Assembly (NCBI GenBank): GCA_015272395.1 | Contig: JACYLQ010000043.1 | Location: forward strand, 1 to 64,000 | Direction: 5' to 3' | DNA: 64,000 nucleotides | From: Calothrix sp. C42_A2020_038 | Lineage (GTDB): Bacteria; Cyanobacteriota; Cyanobacteriia; Cyanobacteriales; Nostocaceae | In this document: positions 18,475-28,461 of the stretch, piece by piece | How the letters are laid out: the number at the start of each line of letters is the position of its first letter | Numbering within the stretch: the stretch's first letter is position 1 | Position numbers and translations under genes: made by a program | Notes under the pieces: model-generated | Database searches by the model: none | The model's input: the letters and a program-made list of their open reading frames with translations, nothing else | Told to the model about the DNA's origin: nothing

Positions 18475-18960
18475 AAGGTTAACGCTACTCCTCTTACCAG
18501 CGCTATCAGCTTAACAAATCGTGACTAGAGTTTACGTATAATCCTTGATATTTTATTGAAATCTTTATGGAAACATTATTTATTACAGTGTTATTACGGT
18601 ATTTACGAGTAACTTAAATTGGTAAATTGTTTGCATACAGGATATTCACATAATATTATTTTGATAATAAGTATTATTATATACTTGATTTCTAATAGCT
18701 TAATTACATTGAGTTGATTAATACTGATCTCAGTGTAAAATATGTTAACAATGCAAGCGCAAAATTTTACGGATGCAAATCAATATTGAGTTGTTGCTGA
18801 TTTATGCCTAGCAAAAGCTTAATTAAGAAGTAATTTCGAGATTTATTTCGAGATTTATTTCGAGATTTATATTTATCAGGTGGTATTTAACATATGCTTT
18901 GAAATTGAAAAATCAGCAGAAACTATAGCAGTTAGCAAACATTCAACAGTGATTGTTCCC
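18475..18960. other. Divergent intergenic region with a 12-bp tandem repeat
   Basis: About 490 bp, strongly AT-rich, marking the left edge of the polysaccharide locus. It contains three exact copies of TTCGAGATTTAT at 18835-18870. No other gene was seen. Promoters for the metallophosphoesterase and the first glycosyltransferase must lie here. Confidence 0.55.
18835..18870 (+). repeat. Three tandem copies of a 12-bp unit
   Basis: Unit TTCGAGATTTAT occurs three times without mismatch, about 90 bp before the glycosyltransferase ATG. It could be slippage-prone leader DNA. Confidence 0.9.
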
Positions 18961-20145
18961 ATGTTAAAAGTTGTAATTGATGCAACTCCTGTATATCCGA
19001 AGCCTAGCGGAGTAGGTTATTTTGTCGCTAATTTAATTAGTTCTCTAAGTAAATTACAAGAGCGAGACAATTTTAGTTTAGGGATTGTTTTTCAACCTGG
19101 TTTGAAAAGTTGGTTGCGTGGCAGTAAAACTATTCCTGAGTGTCTCAAAGCTTACTCAGACCTGTATTTTTTGCCGATGCCTGTAAGGATATCAGATTTA
19201 TTATTAGCCACAGAAAATAAATCTCTTTTTTCTTACTTTGAGAAATATTTTGGTTATCCTCATATCGTTCATGGCACGAATTACTCTGTATACCCATGCC
19301 ATCAAAGCTTCAAGGTCATGAATTTATATGATTTAACTTTTGTAAAATATCCTAATTATATAGATTCAGTTGTTGCAAAATATACAGAAAGAGTCAAGCG
19401 TTGTTTGAAGTGGACTGATTTAGTGATGACTATTTCTGAAAGTTCCAAACGAGATATTGTTGAGTACTTAAACGTAGACCCAGATAAAATTTATGTAACG
19501 CCGCTTGCGAGTCGTTATGATTCCAACAGCTTGTCAGCGAGAAAAAGTGAAATTCTTTTAGATAGATTTAATTACGATTTTTCACGACCATACTTACTGT
19601 TTGTAAGTACAATTGAACCAAGAAAGAATATTAATGCTTTAATTACGGCATTTAATTATTTGAAGTCAAAATATCATATTCCTCATAATCTGGTATTGAT
19701 TGGGAAAAAAGGTTGGCGGTACGAACCAATATTTAATGCAATTAATGATTCACCTTGGAGTGAGTCAATTTATCATTTAGATTACTTATCAGATGAGTTA
19801 GTTGCGTTGTTTTATTCAAAAGCTGACGTTTTTGTTTATCCATCGCACTACGAGGGGTTTGGATTGCCTGTACTTGAGGCAATGACTCTTGGCGCCCCTG
19901 TTATTAGTTCTAACTCTTCTTCAATTCCAGAGGTTGCAGGAGATGCAGCTGTACTTATCAATCCGGCAGAACCAATTGAGTTAGCTGAATCTATTCTCAA
20001 AGTTATTAGTGATTCTTATTTACGTCAGGATTTAATTGCTAAAGGCAAAGAAAGAGCAAAATTGTTCACATGGGAACGAACCGCAAGAGAAACATTAAAA
20101 GCTTACAAGAGTCTTGTGGAGCCAAGAGTCAAAGTTGGAGTTTGA
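18961..20145 (+). CDS. Glycosyltransferase family 4
   Basis: 394 residues from the ATG at 18961 ([19 protein letters not shown]). A GTG at 18880 would add 27 residues but gives an N-terminus foreign to the family. GT-B fold: the N-terminal domain carries the Gly-rich acceptor loop, and the C-terminal domain has [17 protein letters not shown] and the retaining motif [16 protein letters not shown] (E-x7-E). Similar enzymes add mannose or other sugars to surface polysaccharides. Nucleotide-sugar specificity is not readable. First gene of the polysaccharide locus. Confidence 0.88.
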   Translation: MLKVVIDATPVYPKPSGVGYFVANLISSLSKLQERDNFSLGIVFQPGLKSWLRGSKTIPECLKAYSDLYFLPMPVRISDLLLATENKSLFSYFEKYFGYPHIVHGTNYSVYPCHQSFKVMNLYDLTFVKYPNYIDSVVAKYTERVKRCLKWTDLVMTISESSKRDIVEYLNVDPDKIYVTPLASRYDSNSLSARKSEILLDRFNYDFSRPYLLFVSTIEPRKNINALITAFNYLKSKYHIPHNLVLIGKKGWRYEPIFNAINDSPWSESIYHLDYLSDELVALFYSKADVFVYPSHYEGFGLPVLEAMTLGAPVISSNSSSIPEVAGDAAVLINPAEPIELAESILKVISDSYLRQDLIAKGKERAKLFTWERTARETLKAYKSLVEPRVKVGV

Positions 20146-20743
20146 AAGACAACTAGATTCCCGACACCTTTTACGAAGTTGGGAATCTCAACTCAATGAT
20201 TGTTATGTAAGAGCGGGCAGGAATGCCCACCCCACAAGACTCTCACAACATATAGATAAATTTTGATTATGTAAATTGTTAGATACCTGATATTTTATTG
20301 TCGGCGCCACTATCACATCTAAGCAAATGCTTGTAAGATGTCATAGTGATTGTGTGTCAAGTTGATTACAGGATTATTGGCAACGAATGATGAACGGATG
20401 TAACGGATAAGTTGTTTTAGGTAGCTAGATTTTGTTTGTAACAAATAACAAGCACCTTTACATCCGCTATATCCGTTGCAAATCAACCTACCTAACCTTT
20501 TGACATGATGATCTAGATTATATCGTTTGTAATCTCTTTACTTAAACAAAGTAAGTACAAAATATGACTTGATGTACTTAAATTATGTAAATTATTTTCA
20601 ATTTTACTTTATTTTAATTGGTTCACTATTTTCTTATTGATTTAGTATAAATTCCATATTTAACTGATTGCACAAATAAAGCTGTGTAATATATGAGACC
20701 AAACATCAAGCAGATGTTTATTTTACAGGAGCGTTGAGGGAGT
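20146..20743. other. Intergenic region with terminator, dispersed repeat and hairpin
   Basis: About 600 bp without a gene. In order: a terminator of the GATTCCC family (20156-20187), a GCGGGCAGGAATGCCC-type repeat (about 20211-20240), a hairpin with 13-bp arms and one mismatch (20308-20320/20336-20348), and a partial repeat TCCGCTATATCCGTTGCA (about 20465) that recurs near 63533. The gmd promoter must be in the last 200 bp. Confidence 0.55.
20156..20187 (+). terminator. Terminator hairpin after the GT4 gene
   Basis: Arms GATTCCCGAC and GTTGGGAATC (one G-T pair), 10 bp after the GT4 stop. No strong T-run follows. Member of the GATTCCC hairpin family. Confidence 0.65.
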
Positions 20744-21823
20744 ATGACAGAGCGTAAACGAGCATTAGTTACAGGTATTACAGGTCAAGACGGTTCTTAC
20801 TTAAGTGAGCTACTGCTTGAAAAAGGCTATGAAGTTCACGGCATTATCCGTAGAACATCAACTTTTAATACCGACCGTATAGACCATATTTATACTGACC
20901 CACATAATGAAGACGTGCGACTGTTTCTCCATTACGGAGATTTGACTGATGGTACAATGATGCGACGAATTCTTGAGCAAGTGCAGCCACAAGAAGTTTA
21001 TAACCTAGGCGCCCAGTCGCATGTGCGTGTAAGTTTCGACTCTCCTGAGTATACTGCTGATGTAGTAGGTATGGGAACTTTACGATTGTTGGAAGCAATA
21101 CGTGATTATCAGCAGAGAACAGGTATTGAAGTACGTTTTTATCAAGCAGGTTCTTCTGAGATGTTTGGTAAGGTGCGGGAAGTTCCACAATCTGAAGAAA
21201 CTCCTTTTTATCCTCGCAGTCCCTATGCTTGTGCTAAGGTATTTGCTCACTGGCAAACCGTAAATTACCGCGAATCATATGGATTGTTTGCTTGCAATGG
21301 TATTTTATTTAACCACGAATCTCCTAGACGAGGAGAAACATTTGTTACTCGTAAAATTACACAAGCTGTCGCGCGTATCTTAGCGGGACAACAGCAAAAG
21401 CTTTATATGGGTAATTTAGATGCCAAGCGTGATTGGGGTTATGCTAAAGATTATGTCAAAGCTATGTGGCTAATGCTACAGCAGGATGCACCCGATGATT
21501 ATGTTGTGGCGACTGGAGAAACTCATTCAGTACGGGAATTTTTGGACATTGCATTTGGATATGTCAATCTCAATTGGGAAAATTATGTTGAGTTTGATGA
21601 ACGCTATTTACGACCAACAGAAGTAGATTTATTAATCGGTGATGCAACTAAGACCAAGCAAATTTTGTCATGGGAACCATCAGTTAGCTTTGAGCAACTA
21701 GTCAAATTAATGGTTGAAGCTGACTTGCAAGCTAATGGTTTGAGTGTTCCAAATGGAAGTGGGTTATCAAGTGTGCTTGATAATGCTATTATTCGGACAA
21801 CTTTAGTCAATGCAATGATTTAG
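20744..21823 (+). CDS. gmd: GDP-mannose 4,6-dehydratase
   Basis: 359 residues, preceded by GAGGGAG. An extended SDR enzyme converting GDP-D-mannose to GDP-4-keto-6-deoxymannose, the precursor of GDP-fucose, GDP-rhamnose and related sugars. The NAD(P)-binding motif is [11 protein letters not shown] near residue 10, the catalytic Ser/Glu lie in AGSSEMFG, and YACAK supplies Tyr and Lys. The family phrase [12 protein letters not shown] is present. Length is normal. A second Gmd-like gene lies at 29603. It provides the deoxyhexose donor for the glycosyltransferases around it. Confidence 0.95.
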   Translation: MTERKRALVTGITGQDGSYLSELLLEKGYEVHGIIRRTSTFNTDRIDHIYTDPHNEDVRLFLHYGDLTDGTMMRRILEQVQPQEVYNLGAQSHVRVSFDSPEYTADVVGMGTLRLLEAIRDYQQRTGIEVRFYQAGSSEMFGKVREVPQSEETPFYPRSPYACAKVFAHWQTVNYRESYGLFACNGILFNHESPRRGETFVTRKITQAVARILAGQQQKLYMGNLDAKRDWGYAKDYVKAMWLMLQQDAPDDYVVATGETHSVREFLDIAFGYVNLNWENYVEFDERYLRPTEVDLLIGDATKTKQILSWEPSVSFEQLVKLMVEADLQANGLSVPNGSGLSSVLDNAIIRTTLVNAMI

Positions 21824-21842
21824 TTATTTAGTGTGTGGTGTC

Positions 21843-23198
21843 ATGGGCGAGGAGTTAGCGATTTCACTCAAGAATGTTTCAAAATGTTACAAGCGCTATG
21901 GGCGCCCAGTGGATAAGCTCAAGGAAGTTTTACTACCGGGGAAGAATTATGCTCAAGAGTTTTGGGCATTACGAGATATTAACTTAGAAATACATAAGGG
22001 TGAGACTGTAGGAATCATTGGTCAAAATGGTTCTGGCAAAAGTACACTATTACAAATTATTGCTAAAACCCTTACACCAACAACTGGTAATGTTTATGTA
22101 AATGGACGAGTTTCGGCTTTGCTAGAACTTGGTAGTGGGTTTAATCCTGAATTTACTGGGCGCCAGAATGTATTTTTTAACGGGAGAATTTTAGGGTTAA
22201 GCCAAGAAGAAATAGAAGCTAAGTTTGATGAAATTGCAGCTTTTGCTGAAATTGGTAGTTTTATGGAAGAGGCAGTAAAAACATATTCTAGCGGTATGTT
22301 TATACGCTTGGCGTTTTCAGTAGCCATTAACGTAAATCCAGAAGTTTTAATTGTTGATGAGGCCTTAGCTGTAGGTGATGGTATTTTCGTCCATCGCTGC
22401 ATGGCGAAAATTAGGGAATTTCAAGATAATGGTGGAACAATTTTGTTTGTATCTCACGATGTGGGTGCCATTTCTCGTCTTTGTTCTGAAGCTATTTGGA
22501 TGAATAAAGGTCAAATAGTAGATACTGGAAAACCAGCTGAAGTTTGCAAGCATTATCAAGCTTGGGTACACGAGGAGGTAAACAAAAGAAATCAAGAAAA
22601 TCATTCTGAACATAAATCCTGTATTGACGAAAGTCGTGAAAAGGTAGAAGTTGATTTAAGCCAAATTACACACAAAAAATTAAATGCTTTTACAAATCAG
22701 CCTTATCTAGCTTTTTACGGTTTTGAAAGATTTGGTACAGGCAGAGCAGAGATTGACAATATATTATTACTTGATGCAGATGGAGAACCCCTGAAACTAG
22801 TGTATCCAGGTGACATAATCAAGATTAGAGTTAGCACACTTAGACATGACAAAATTAGGAAACCAAATGTTGGTATTGCTCTGCTTGATAGATTACGTAC
22901 CGTTTTAGCTGGATGGAGTACAGATACAATCGACAGCAATTTCGACATTTATTGGCTTTCTAAATCAGAAAAAGGCTCAACAGTTATTGAATTTGAGATA
23001 GTTTGGCCTCATCTAATGGGTGGAAACTATGCTCTTGACATAGCCTTTGCTGATGGTCCAAGTGATAATAACGAAATGCTAGACTGGATTCAAAATGTTG
23101 CAGTCATCCACTCAGCAACTAATGAAATTGTACATGGCTTAATCCAATTATCAAGTACAAAAGTAAGACTATGTGAGGAATTACTATGTACAAAATAA
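21843..23198 (+). CDS. wzt: Polysaccharide ABC exporter ATP-binding protein with C-terminal Wzt-like domain
   Basis: About 451 residues from the ATG at 21843; a GTG at 21831 is an alternative. The ABC half has GQNGSGKST (Walker A), a degenerate signature YSSGMFIRLAF and VLIVDEALAVGD (Walker B), typical of O-antigen/teichoic acid exporters. Residues beyond ~270 form an extra beta-rich domain (FTNQPYLAFYGFERFGTG ... WPHLMGGNYALDIAFADG) like Wzt_C, which in E. coli O9a binds the terminal cap of the polymer before export. The 3' end overlaps the next gene by 13 bp. Its permease is probably the one at 34290. Confidence 0.9.
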   Translation: MGEELAISLKNVSKCYKRYGRPVDKLKEVLLPGKNYAQEFWALRDINLEIHKGETVGIIGQNGSGKSTLLQIIAKTLTPTTGNVYVNGRVSALLELGSGFNPEFTGRQNVFFNGRILGLSQEEIEAKFDEIAAFAEIGSFMEEAVKTYSSGMFIRLAFSVAINVNPEVLIVDEALAVGDGIFVHRCMAKIREFQDNGGTILFVSHDVGAISRLCSEAIWMNKGQIVDTGKPAEVCKHYQAWVHEEVNKRNQENHSEHKSCIDESREKVEVDLSQITHKKLNAFTNQPYLAFYGFERFGTGRAEIDNILLLDADGEPLKLVYPGDIIKIRVSTLRHDKIRKPNVGIALLDRLRTVLAGWSTDTIDSNFDIYWLSKSEKGSTVIEFEIVWPHLMGGNYALDIAFADGPSDNNEMLDWIQNVAVIHSATNEIVHGLIQLSSTKVRLCEELLCTK

Positions 23199-23767
23199 TT
23201 GAAAACTTTTTTAAATCTAAGTTTGAAGGTTGGATAGAATCTTATATAGAAAATTATTTTCAAACGCAACTTGAAAGCAGGATCCAATCCTATATCAGAA
23301 CAAATCTTGAACTTTGTTTGAGTCAACATATAAATGAAGGCTATTTTGATCAGCGGATTAAAGAAGTAAAATTAATGCAACATTTAGTGTTTGGTGACGT
23401 TGCAAGATTAAAATTGTCACCAAACTGCGTAGTTAATAATGCACTATTCAATCTGTCTTCTGGAAATATCACTATTGGTGATAATGTCTTTTTTGGTCAT
23501 AATGTAAGCGTGATAACTGGAACTCACGACTATCGTAAATTTGGGCAAGAAAGAAAGGAAAATTATCCAAAAGAAGGAAATGACGTTGTTGTTGAAGAAG
23601 GAGTATGGATTGCAAGTAATGTAACGGTAATTGGCCCTTGTAAAATTGGCAAGCATTCAGTGATAGCAGCAGGTGCTGTAGTAAAAGATGATGTTTCTAG
23701 TTACCATATTGTAGGTGGTATTCCTGCTAAAACTATCAAAGTAATTGAGTACGAAGGGGAAATGTAG
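23186..23767 (+). CDS. Hexapeptide-repeat (LbH) acyltransferase, sugar O-acetyltransferase type
   Basis: 193 residues. The N-terminal ~75 residues are charged and helical (KIIENFFKSKFEGWIESYI...), possibly a trimerising coiled coil. Left-handed beta-helix hexapeptides follow: SGNITIGDNVFFGHNVSVITGTHD, VVVEEGVWIASNVTVIGPCKIGKHS and VIAAGAVVKDDV. GTHDY holds the catalytic His of WecH/NodL-like acetyltransferases. It starts inside the wzt gene and ends directly before the giant glycosyltransferase, so these are translationally coupled. It likely acetylates the polymer. Confidence 0.88.
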   Translation: MYKIIENFFKSKFEGWIESYIENYFQTQLESRIQSYIRTNLELCLSQHINEGYFDQRIKEVKLMQHLVFGDVARLKLSPNCVVNNALFNLSSGNITIGDNVFFGHNVSVITGTHDYRKFGQERKENYPKEGNDVVVEEGVWIASNVTVIGPCKIGKHSVIAAGAVVKDDVSSYHIVGGIPAKTIKVIEYEGEM

Positions 23768-26700
23768 ATGGTACTGAAATATGTACAAGTTTTAGATGCG
23801 CTTGATTTTGGTGATGCTGTATCTAATCAAACTATCAGAATTCATCAAATTCTACAAGCTAAAGGTGAACATTCACGAATTTTTAGTAAGTACGCAGACC
23901 ATCGCGTTGAAAAGTATCGACAGAATATTTCTGAGTTTGTGATGGATGAAGATACAATAATAATACATCACTTTTCTGGTTACTCTGAAATAGCAGAATT
24001 CATTAGTGATCTACGTGGCTATAAAATACTCATATATCATAATATTACTCCTCATAAATTTTTTAAGAAAGGAGAAAGGTTATACGAATTTTGTAAAAAG
24101 GGTAGAATTCAGTTACAAAAGATTATTACGAAATACGATCTAGTTGTTGGTGATTCCATATATAATACAGAGGAAGCCGAAAGTATGGGTGCTAGGAAGG
24201 TAAAAGAGCTTCCAATAATAGTGCCTAATTTATGTCAAACTACTATCTCAGACGATCTAGTTAATTCTTTACGTACTGGGATTGATAAAGTTTGGTTGTT
24301 TGTTGGACGGATTGCACCAAATAAAAGGCAAGATATTTTAGTCGATATATTCGCTAATTATGTTAAATTATATCCTAATGAAAAGCATCATCTATACTTA
24401 GTCGGGAAATATTTTGAAGAGGATTCTTTCTACCAAAAAGTCCACTCTAAAATTAATTTATTGGGTTTAAGCCAACAAATTACACTTACAGGTAAGGTTG
24501 AAGACGAATACCTTCAAGCTTACTACAAAGCAGCAGATATATTTCTGTGTATGAGTGAGCATGAAGGATTTTGTGTTCCTATAGTGGAAGCATTTCATAG
24601 CCATGTTCCGGTAATTGCTTATGCTTGTACAGCAGTTGCAAGCACTGTTGGCCAAGGATTAGGTGCGCTTGATAGTCTAAATATAGAAAGTGCTGTTGAA
24701 CGTATTCATAAAGTCTTTACAAATCCACTTTTAAAACAAGACCTGATTAATTATGGATTAAATCAAGCGAAACGTTTTAGTCCAGAAGCTGTAAGCCAAA
24801 TTTTAGATGAAATTCTAGATGAAATTACTGCTAAGGATAAGCATAATCTTCCTTTACGTATATCCGTAGTTATTTGCACGTGTAACCGCAGCGACTATTT
24901 GCAAAGATGCTTAACCTACTTGAAAGACCAAGATTACCCACATTTTGAAGTTGTAGTGGTAAATGGTCCATCAACCGATAACACAATGGATGTACTTGCT
25001 CAAAGAAAGGATATTAAAGTTGTACAAAATCCTCTACGAAATCTTTCTATATCACGCAACTTAGGTATTCAATACGCTTCTGGGGATATTATCGCTTTTA
25101 TTGACGATGATGCATTACCTTATGATAATTGGCTATCGAAAATTGCTAAAAGATACCACGAAGTTCCTAATAATGTTGTAGGTATAGGTGGCAGAACATT
25201 TTTTGCTAACAAATTATTCTTTCAGTTTGAGTCAGGTATTTCTGATTCTTTTGGTCGTGCTGCTCATGTACAATTAAACGATGAGCGCCTCAATCAAGCT
25301 GGATTTTATAAGTACTTAATGGGCACTAACTCAACATTTACAAAAAAATCATTGATTGCAGTAGATGGCTTTGATGAACAGTATGACTATTATTTAGATG
25401 AAACTGACCTAGCAGTGAGATTGCAAAAAGCTGGTGGAGTATTAGTTAATGCAAATGAAGCTTATGTAAGACATGAATTTGCTCAAAGTCATAATCGTTT
25501 AGGAAAATACAACTTTAACTGGAAAGTTATCGCCAAGAACACTGTTTACTTTGGCATGAAAAATGCTAGAGAACAAGCTTCTTTACCTAAAAGAATATTA
25601 GTGACATTCAACAATATATTACAAGAACGTTGCTTATCTTTTTTCCATGCTTGGCGAAATAAAGATTTAGGGCTACGTGAAACTATTACTTACTCATACA
25701 ATGCTGTTGCTGGTGCCTTACGTGGCTACTACGATTCTTGTTTCCCACGAAAGTTAGGGAAAAATTTGAATACCGTGAACTCTCCTTTTCTACCTTATTT
25801 TGAAAATGAAAAAACTAAAACTAGTATGACAATAGATATTCCTGAAGGTGATAAATTGCATGTATTAATTATATCTCAAGAATTTCCTCCCAACTCTTTT
25901 GGTGGCATAGGCGCATATAATCATACTCTTGCCAAAGAATTAATGCAGATGGGGCATGAAGTTACTATTATTAGCCGTGGTCCGCAAAACTGTACAAATA
26001 TAATTGGATCCTTAACTCATATCCAAATAGCTACAGTTGAGCATTCTGATTGCTTTCCAGAATACCCAATTCTTTCCAAAAATCTAGCTTGGGCAAGGAA
26101 AGTAGCGAAAATAACACAAGATATTCATAAAGAGCGTCCGATAAGTGTTGTCGAGTCTGCACTTTGGGATTTTGAAGGAATTGGCATATTAATGCTTCGT
26201 CCTCAATTTAATGTCCCATTGATAGTGCGCTTAGTTACTCCGCTACTTGTGTCAATCAAAATGAATGGATGGGAAATGAGCGAAGATTTTAAGCTATGCG
26301 CTGAGATGGAAAAAGAATTAATTCGCTGTGCAGATAGCGTGATTGGTATAAGCAATAGTATAAAAGAAAGTGTAGAATCTACTTATCAAATTCATCCTGA
26401 TGCGCGCTGGCTTGTTCAACCTTTAGGAGTACAAGCTTGGCCAACATATACAAATGTTAGTAATTATGGAGAACTACCAAAAGATTTAAAACGTGGTTCG
26501 ATACAAATTTTATTTGTCGGTCGCTTAGAATCACGTAAAGGAATTGATGTATTTTTGAAAGCGTTAAAGCTTGTAATGCCTAAAAAACCTGATATATCTG
26601 TTTGGATTGCTGGTGCAGATATTGAAGGTTGGACAGAAAAATGCCGCCAGATTTTACCTCAAGATATATTATCTCGCGTTCAATTTTTAGGTCAGGTTGA

Positions 26701-28375
26701 TGAAGAACGACGTGAGCTATTGTATGCTAATTGTGATTTTCTTGTATTCCCTTCACGCTATGAATCTTTTGGACTCGTTCCATTAGAAGTAATGGTTCAT
26801 AATAAACCTGTAATTGGTGCCAGAGCTGCCTCGATTCCAGAAGTAATTATAGATGGAGAGTGTGGGCTTTTGTTTGAACCTGATGACCACAAAGATTTAG
26901 CACAAAAAATTCTTACTCTCGTCAACGATGAATCCCTGAGAAACTATTTAGCGAATGGAGCAAAGCAGAGAGTTGAAGTTCTGTCCGCTAGAAACATGGC
27001 TAAAGCTAGCGAAAAAATATACGCTTCTTTGCTGACAATATCTTCTCAAAGAAAAACTTTAAAACATCCAATGATTCAAAAGTTTGAAGATAATATTTTA
27101 CTTACAGATCAGAATGTACATAGAATTGAAGATGACATATTGATTAATAGCGCACTCACAGCCAATGTACCGAAACACGAATTAAGTGTTAGCTCTTCTG
27201 ATAACTTTAATATTAATACAGAATGGAACGTAAACAAGCCAATTATTATTACTTGGGGTAAGCTAAATTCACTTTTTAACGGATTTATTGTTCCTAAAAT
27301 GACAAAATTTATCCATTCTGTTTTGTTTGACTCAATGCAGAGGCAAACTTATATTAACAAAGCACTCATTTCTAGCTATAAAAATTTAGAAGATGAATTA
27401 GCTCGATTCAAAACTAAATTTTTGGAAGAAAAAAAGAATGTAGAAGATGAGATCAGCACTCTTCATTGTCAAGTTTTAAATGAGAAAAAAAGTTGGGAGC
27501 AAACCTTAATAGATGAAAGAAATACATGGGAGCAAACCTTAGCAAATGAAAGAACTACATGGGAGCAAACCTTAGTAAATGAAAGAACTACATGGGAGCA
27601 AACCTTAGTAAATGAAAGAACTATGTGGGAGAAAAAGCTTAATGAATTTCGTCAGTGTATTGAAGGAATTAATTATAACTTAGAAAATCAGCTAAATACA
27701 CTTCAAGAAGGAATTAATGCTGAAAAGGAAAATGTAATCAGTTCATTTGGAGAAATTAAAAAGCTCTTATATGAAGTTCAAAGCTTAACTATGATTGAAA
27801 ATGAAATAACTAGAAGTGAATTTATATACCGATTAGATAATAAAGTTACAAATTGTAAAATAATTAATGAACCTAAACTTAAGTCACAACAGAATCAATT
27901 GCGTGTAAATCTTGGTTGCGGGCATGTGATTATACCAGATTATATTAACGTTGATCAAAGAGAAATGCCTGGAGTTGATGTAGTTGCAGATATTAAAAAT
28001 TTACCTTTTGAGGAAAAAACTATATCGGAAATACTTATATCTCATGTTGTTGAACACTTTACAGAATTTGAAATCAAACATCATATTTTACCTTATTGGT
28101 ATAAATTGCTGAAAGATAATGGAAAAATGGTTGTTATTTGTCCTGATGCTAAATCGATGATTTTGGAGTATACAAAAGGCAATTATTCTTGGGAACAACT
28201 TAGAAAAGTAACATTTGGTGGACAAGATTACGGAGGTAATTACCATTACAATATGTTTACTTCTGAATCTTTAAGCAAAATCTTACTGGAGTGTGGATTC
28301 AAAGATGTAAATGTTGTAGAGACAAGTCGTATGAATGGTCTTTGTTTTGAAATGGAGATTCAAGCTGTGAAGTAA
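23768..28375 (+). CDS. Giant glycosyltransferase: GT4 - GT2 - GT4 - coiled coil - SAM methyltransferase fusion
   Basis: 1535 residues in one uninterrupted frame, starting directly after the acetyltransferase stop. Residues 1-~345 are a GT-B (GT4) module (LFVGRIAPNKRQDI, SEHEGFCVPIVEAF). About 363-640 is a GT-A (GT2) module (RISVVICTCNRSDYL, DDDALPY, LDETDLAVRL). About 696-1085 is a second GT4 module (ISQEFPPNSFGGIGAYN, LFVGRLESRKGI, RYESFGLVPLEVM). About 1204-1345 is a coiled coil containing a tandem 11-residue repeat. About 1377-1535 is a class I methyltransferase (VNLGCGHVIIPDYINVD). Three transferases, a rod and a methyltransferase in one chain suggest assembly and capping of a polysaccharide. 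Confidence 0.9.
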   Translation: MVLKYVQVLDALDFGDAVSNQTIRIHQILQAKGEHSRIFSKYADHRVEKYRQNISEFVMDEDTIIIHHFSGYSEIAEFISDLRGYKILIYHNITPHKFFKKGERLYEFCKKGRIQLQKIITKYDLVVGDSIYNTEEAESMGARKVKELPIIVPNLCQTTISDDLVNSLRTGIDKVWLFVGRIAPNKRQDILVDIFANYVKLYPNEKHHLYLVGKYFEEDSFYQKVHSKINLLGLSQQITLTGKVEDEYLQAYYKAADIFLCMSEHEGFCVPIVEAFHSHVPVIAYACTAVASTVGQGLGALDSLNIESAVERIHKVFTNPLLKQDLINYGLNQAKRFSPEAVSQILDEILDEITAKDKHNLPLRISVVICTCNRSDYLQRCLTYLKDQDYPHFEVVVVNGPSTDNTMDVLAQRKDIKVVQNPLRNLSISRNLGIQYASGDIIAFIDDDALPYDNWLSKIAKRYHEVPNNVVGIGGRTFFANKLFFQFESGISDSFGRAAHVQLNDERLNQAGFYKYLMGTNSTFTKKSLIAVDGFDEQYDYYLDETDLAVRLQKAGGVLVNANEAYVRHEFAQSHNRLGKYNFNWKVIAKNTVYFGMKNAREQASLPKRILVTFNNILQERCLSFFHAWRNKDLGLRETITYSYNAVAGALRGYYDSCFPRKLGKNLNTVNSPFLPYFENEKTKTSMTIDIPEGDKLHVLIISQEFPPNSFGGIGAYNHTLAKELMQMGHEVTIISRGPQNCTNIIGSLTHIQIATVEHSDCFPEYPILSKNLAWARKVAKITQDIHKERPISVVESALWDFEGIGILMLRPQFNVPLIVRLVTPLLVSIKMNGWEMSEDFKLCAEMEKELIRCADSVIGISNSIKESVESTYQIHPDARWLVQPLGVQAWPTYTNVSNYGELPKDLKRGSIQILFVGRLESRKGIDVFLKALKLVMPKKPDISVWIAGADIEGWTEKCRQILPQDILSRVQFLGQVDEERRELLYANCDFLVFPSRYESFGLVPLEVMVHNKPVIGARAASIPEVIIDGECGLLFEPDDHKDLAQKILTLVNDESLRNYLANGAKQRVEVLSARNMAKASEKIYASLLTISSQRKTLKHPMIQKFEDNILLTDQNVHRIEDDILINSALTANVPKHELSVSSSDNFNINTEWNVNKPIIITWGKLNSLFNGFIVPKMTKFIHSVLFDSMQRQTYINKALISSYKNLEDELARFKTKFLEEKKNVEDEISTLHCQVLNEKKSWEQTLIDERNTWEQTLANERTTWEQTLVNERTTWEQTLVNERTMWEKKLNEFRQCIEGINYNLENQLNTLQEGINAEKENVISSFGEIKKLLYEVQSLTMIENEITRSEFIYRLDNKVTNCKIINEPKLKSQQNQLRVNLGCGHVIIPDYINVDQREMPGVDVVADIKNLPFEEKTISEILISHVVEHFTEFEIKHHILPYWYKLLKDNGKMVVICPDAKSMILEYTKGNYSWEQLRKVTFGGQDYGGNYHYNMFTSESLSKILLECGFKDVNVVETSRMNGLCFEMEIQAVK
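27494..27630 (+). repeat. In-frame 33-bp tandem repeat (four units plus a partial fifth)
   Basis: Units start at 27494, 27527, 27560 and 27593, with a partial one at 27626. Each encodes an 11-residue period of the type WEQTLVNERTT. Units 3 and 4 are nearly identical at DNA level, indicating recent duplication. The period is a coiled-coil hendecad within the giant glycosyltransferase. Confidence 0.95.
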
Positions 28376-28461
28376 TATATTTATTTATGCTTTCATGGAA
28401 GTCTATAAATAGACAATAATCAATCCGCTATCAGTAAATGTGTAAAAAGTAAGTATTTAGT

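Noticed and set aside
27494-27630. CRISPR-like array
   Set aside because: The 33-bp units are contiguous, without spacers, and lie in frame inside a coding region. They are coding tandem repeats.
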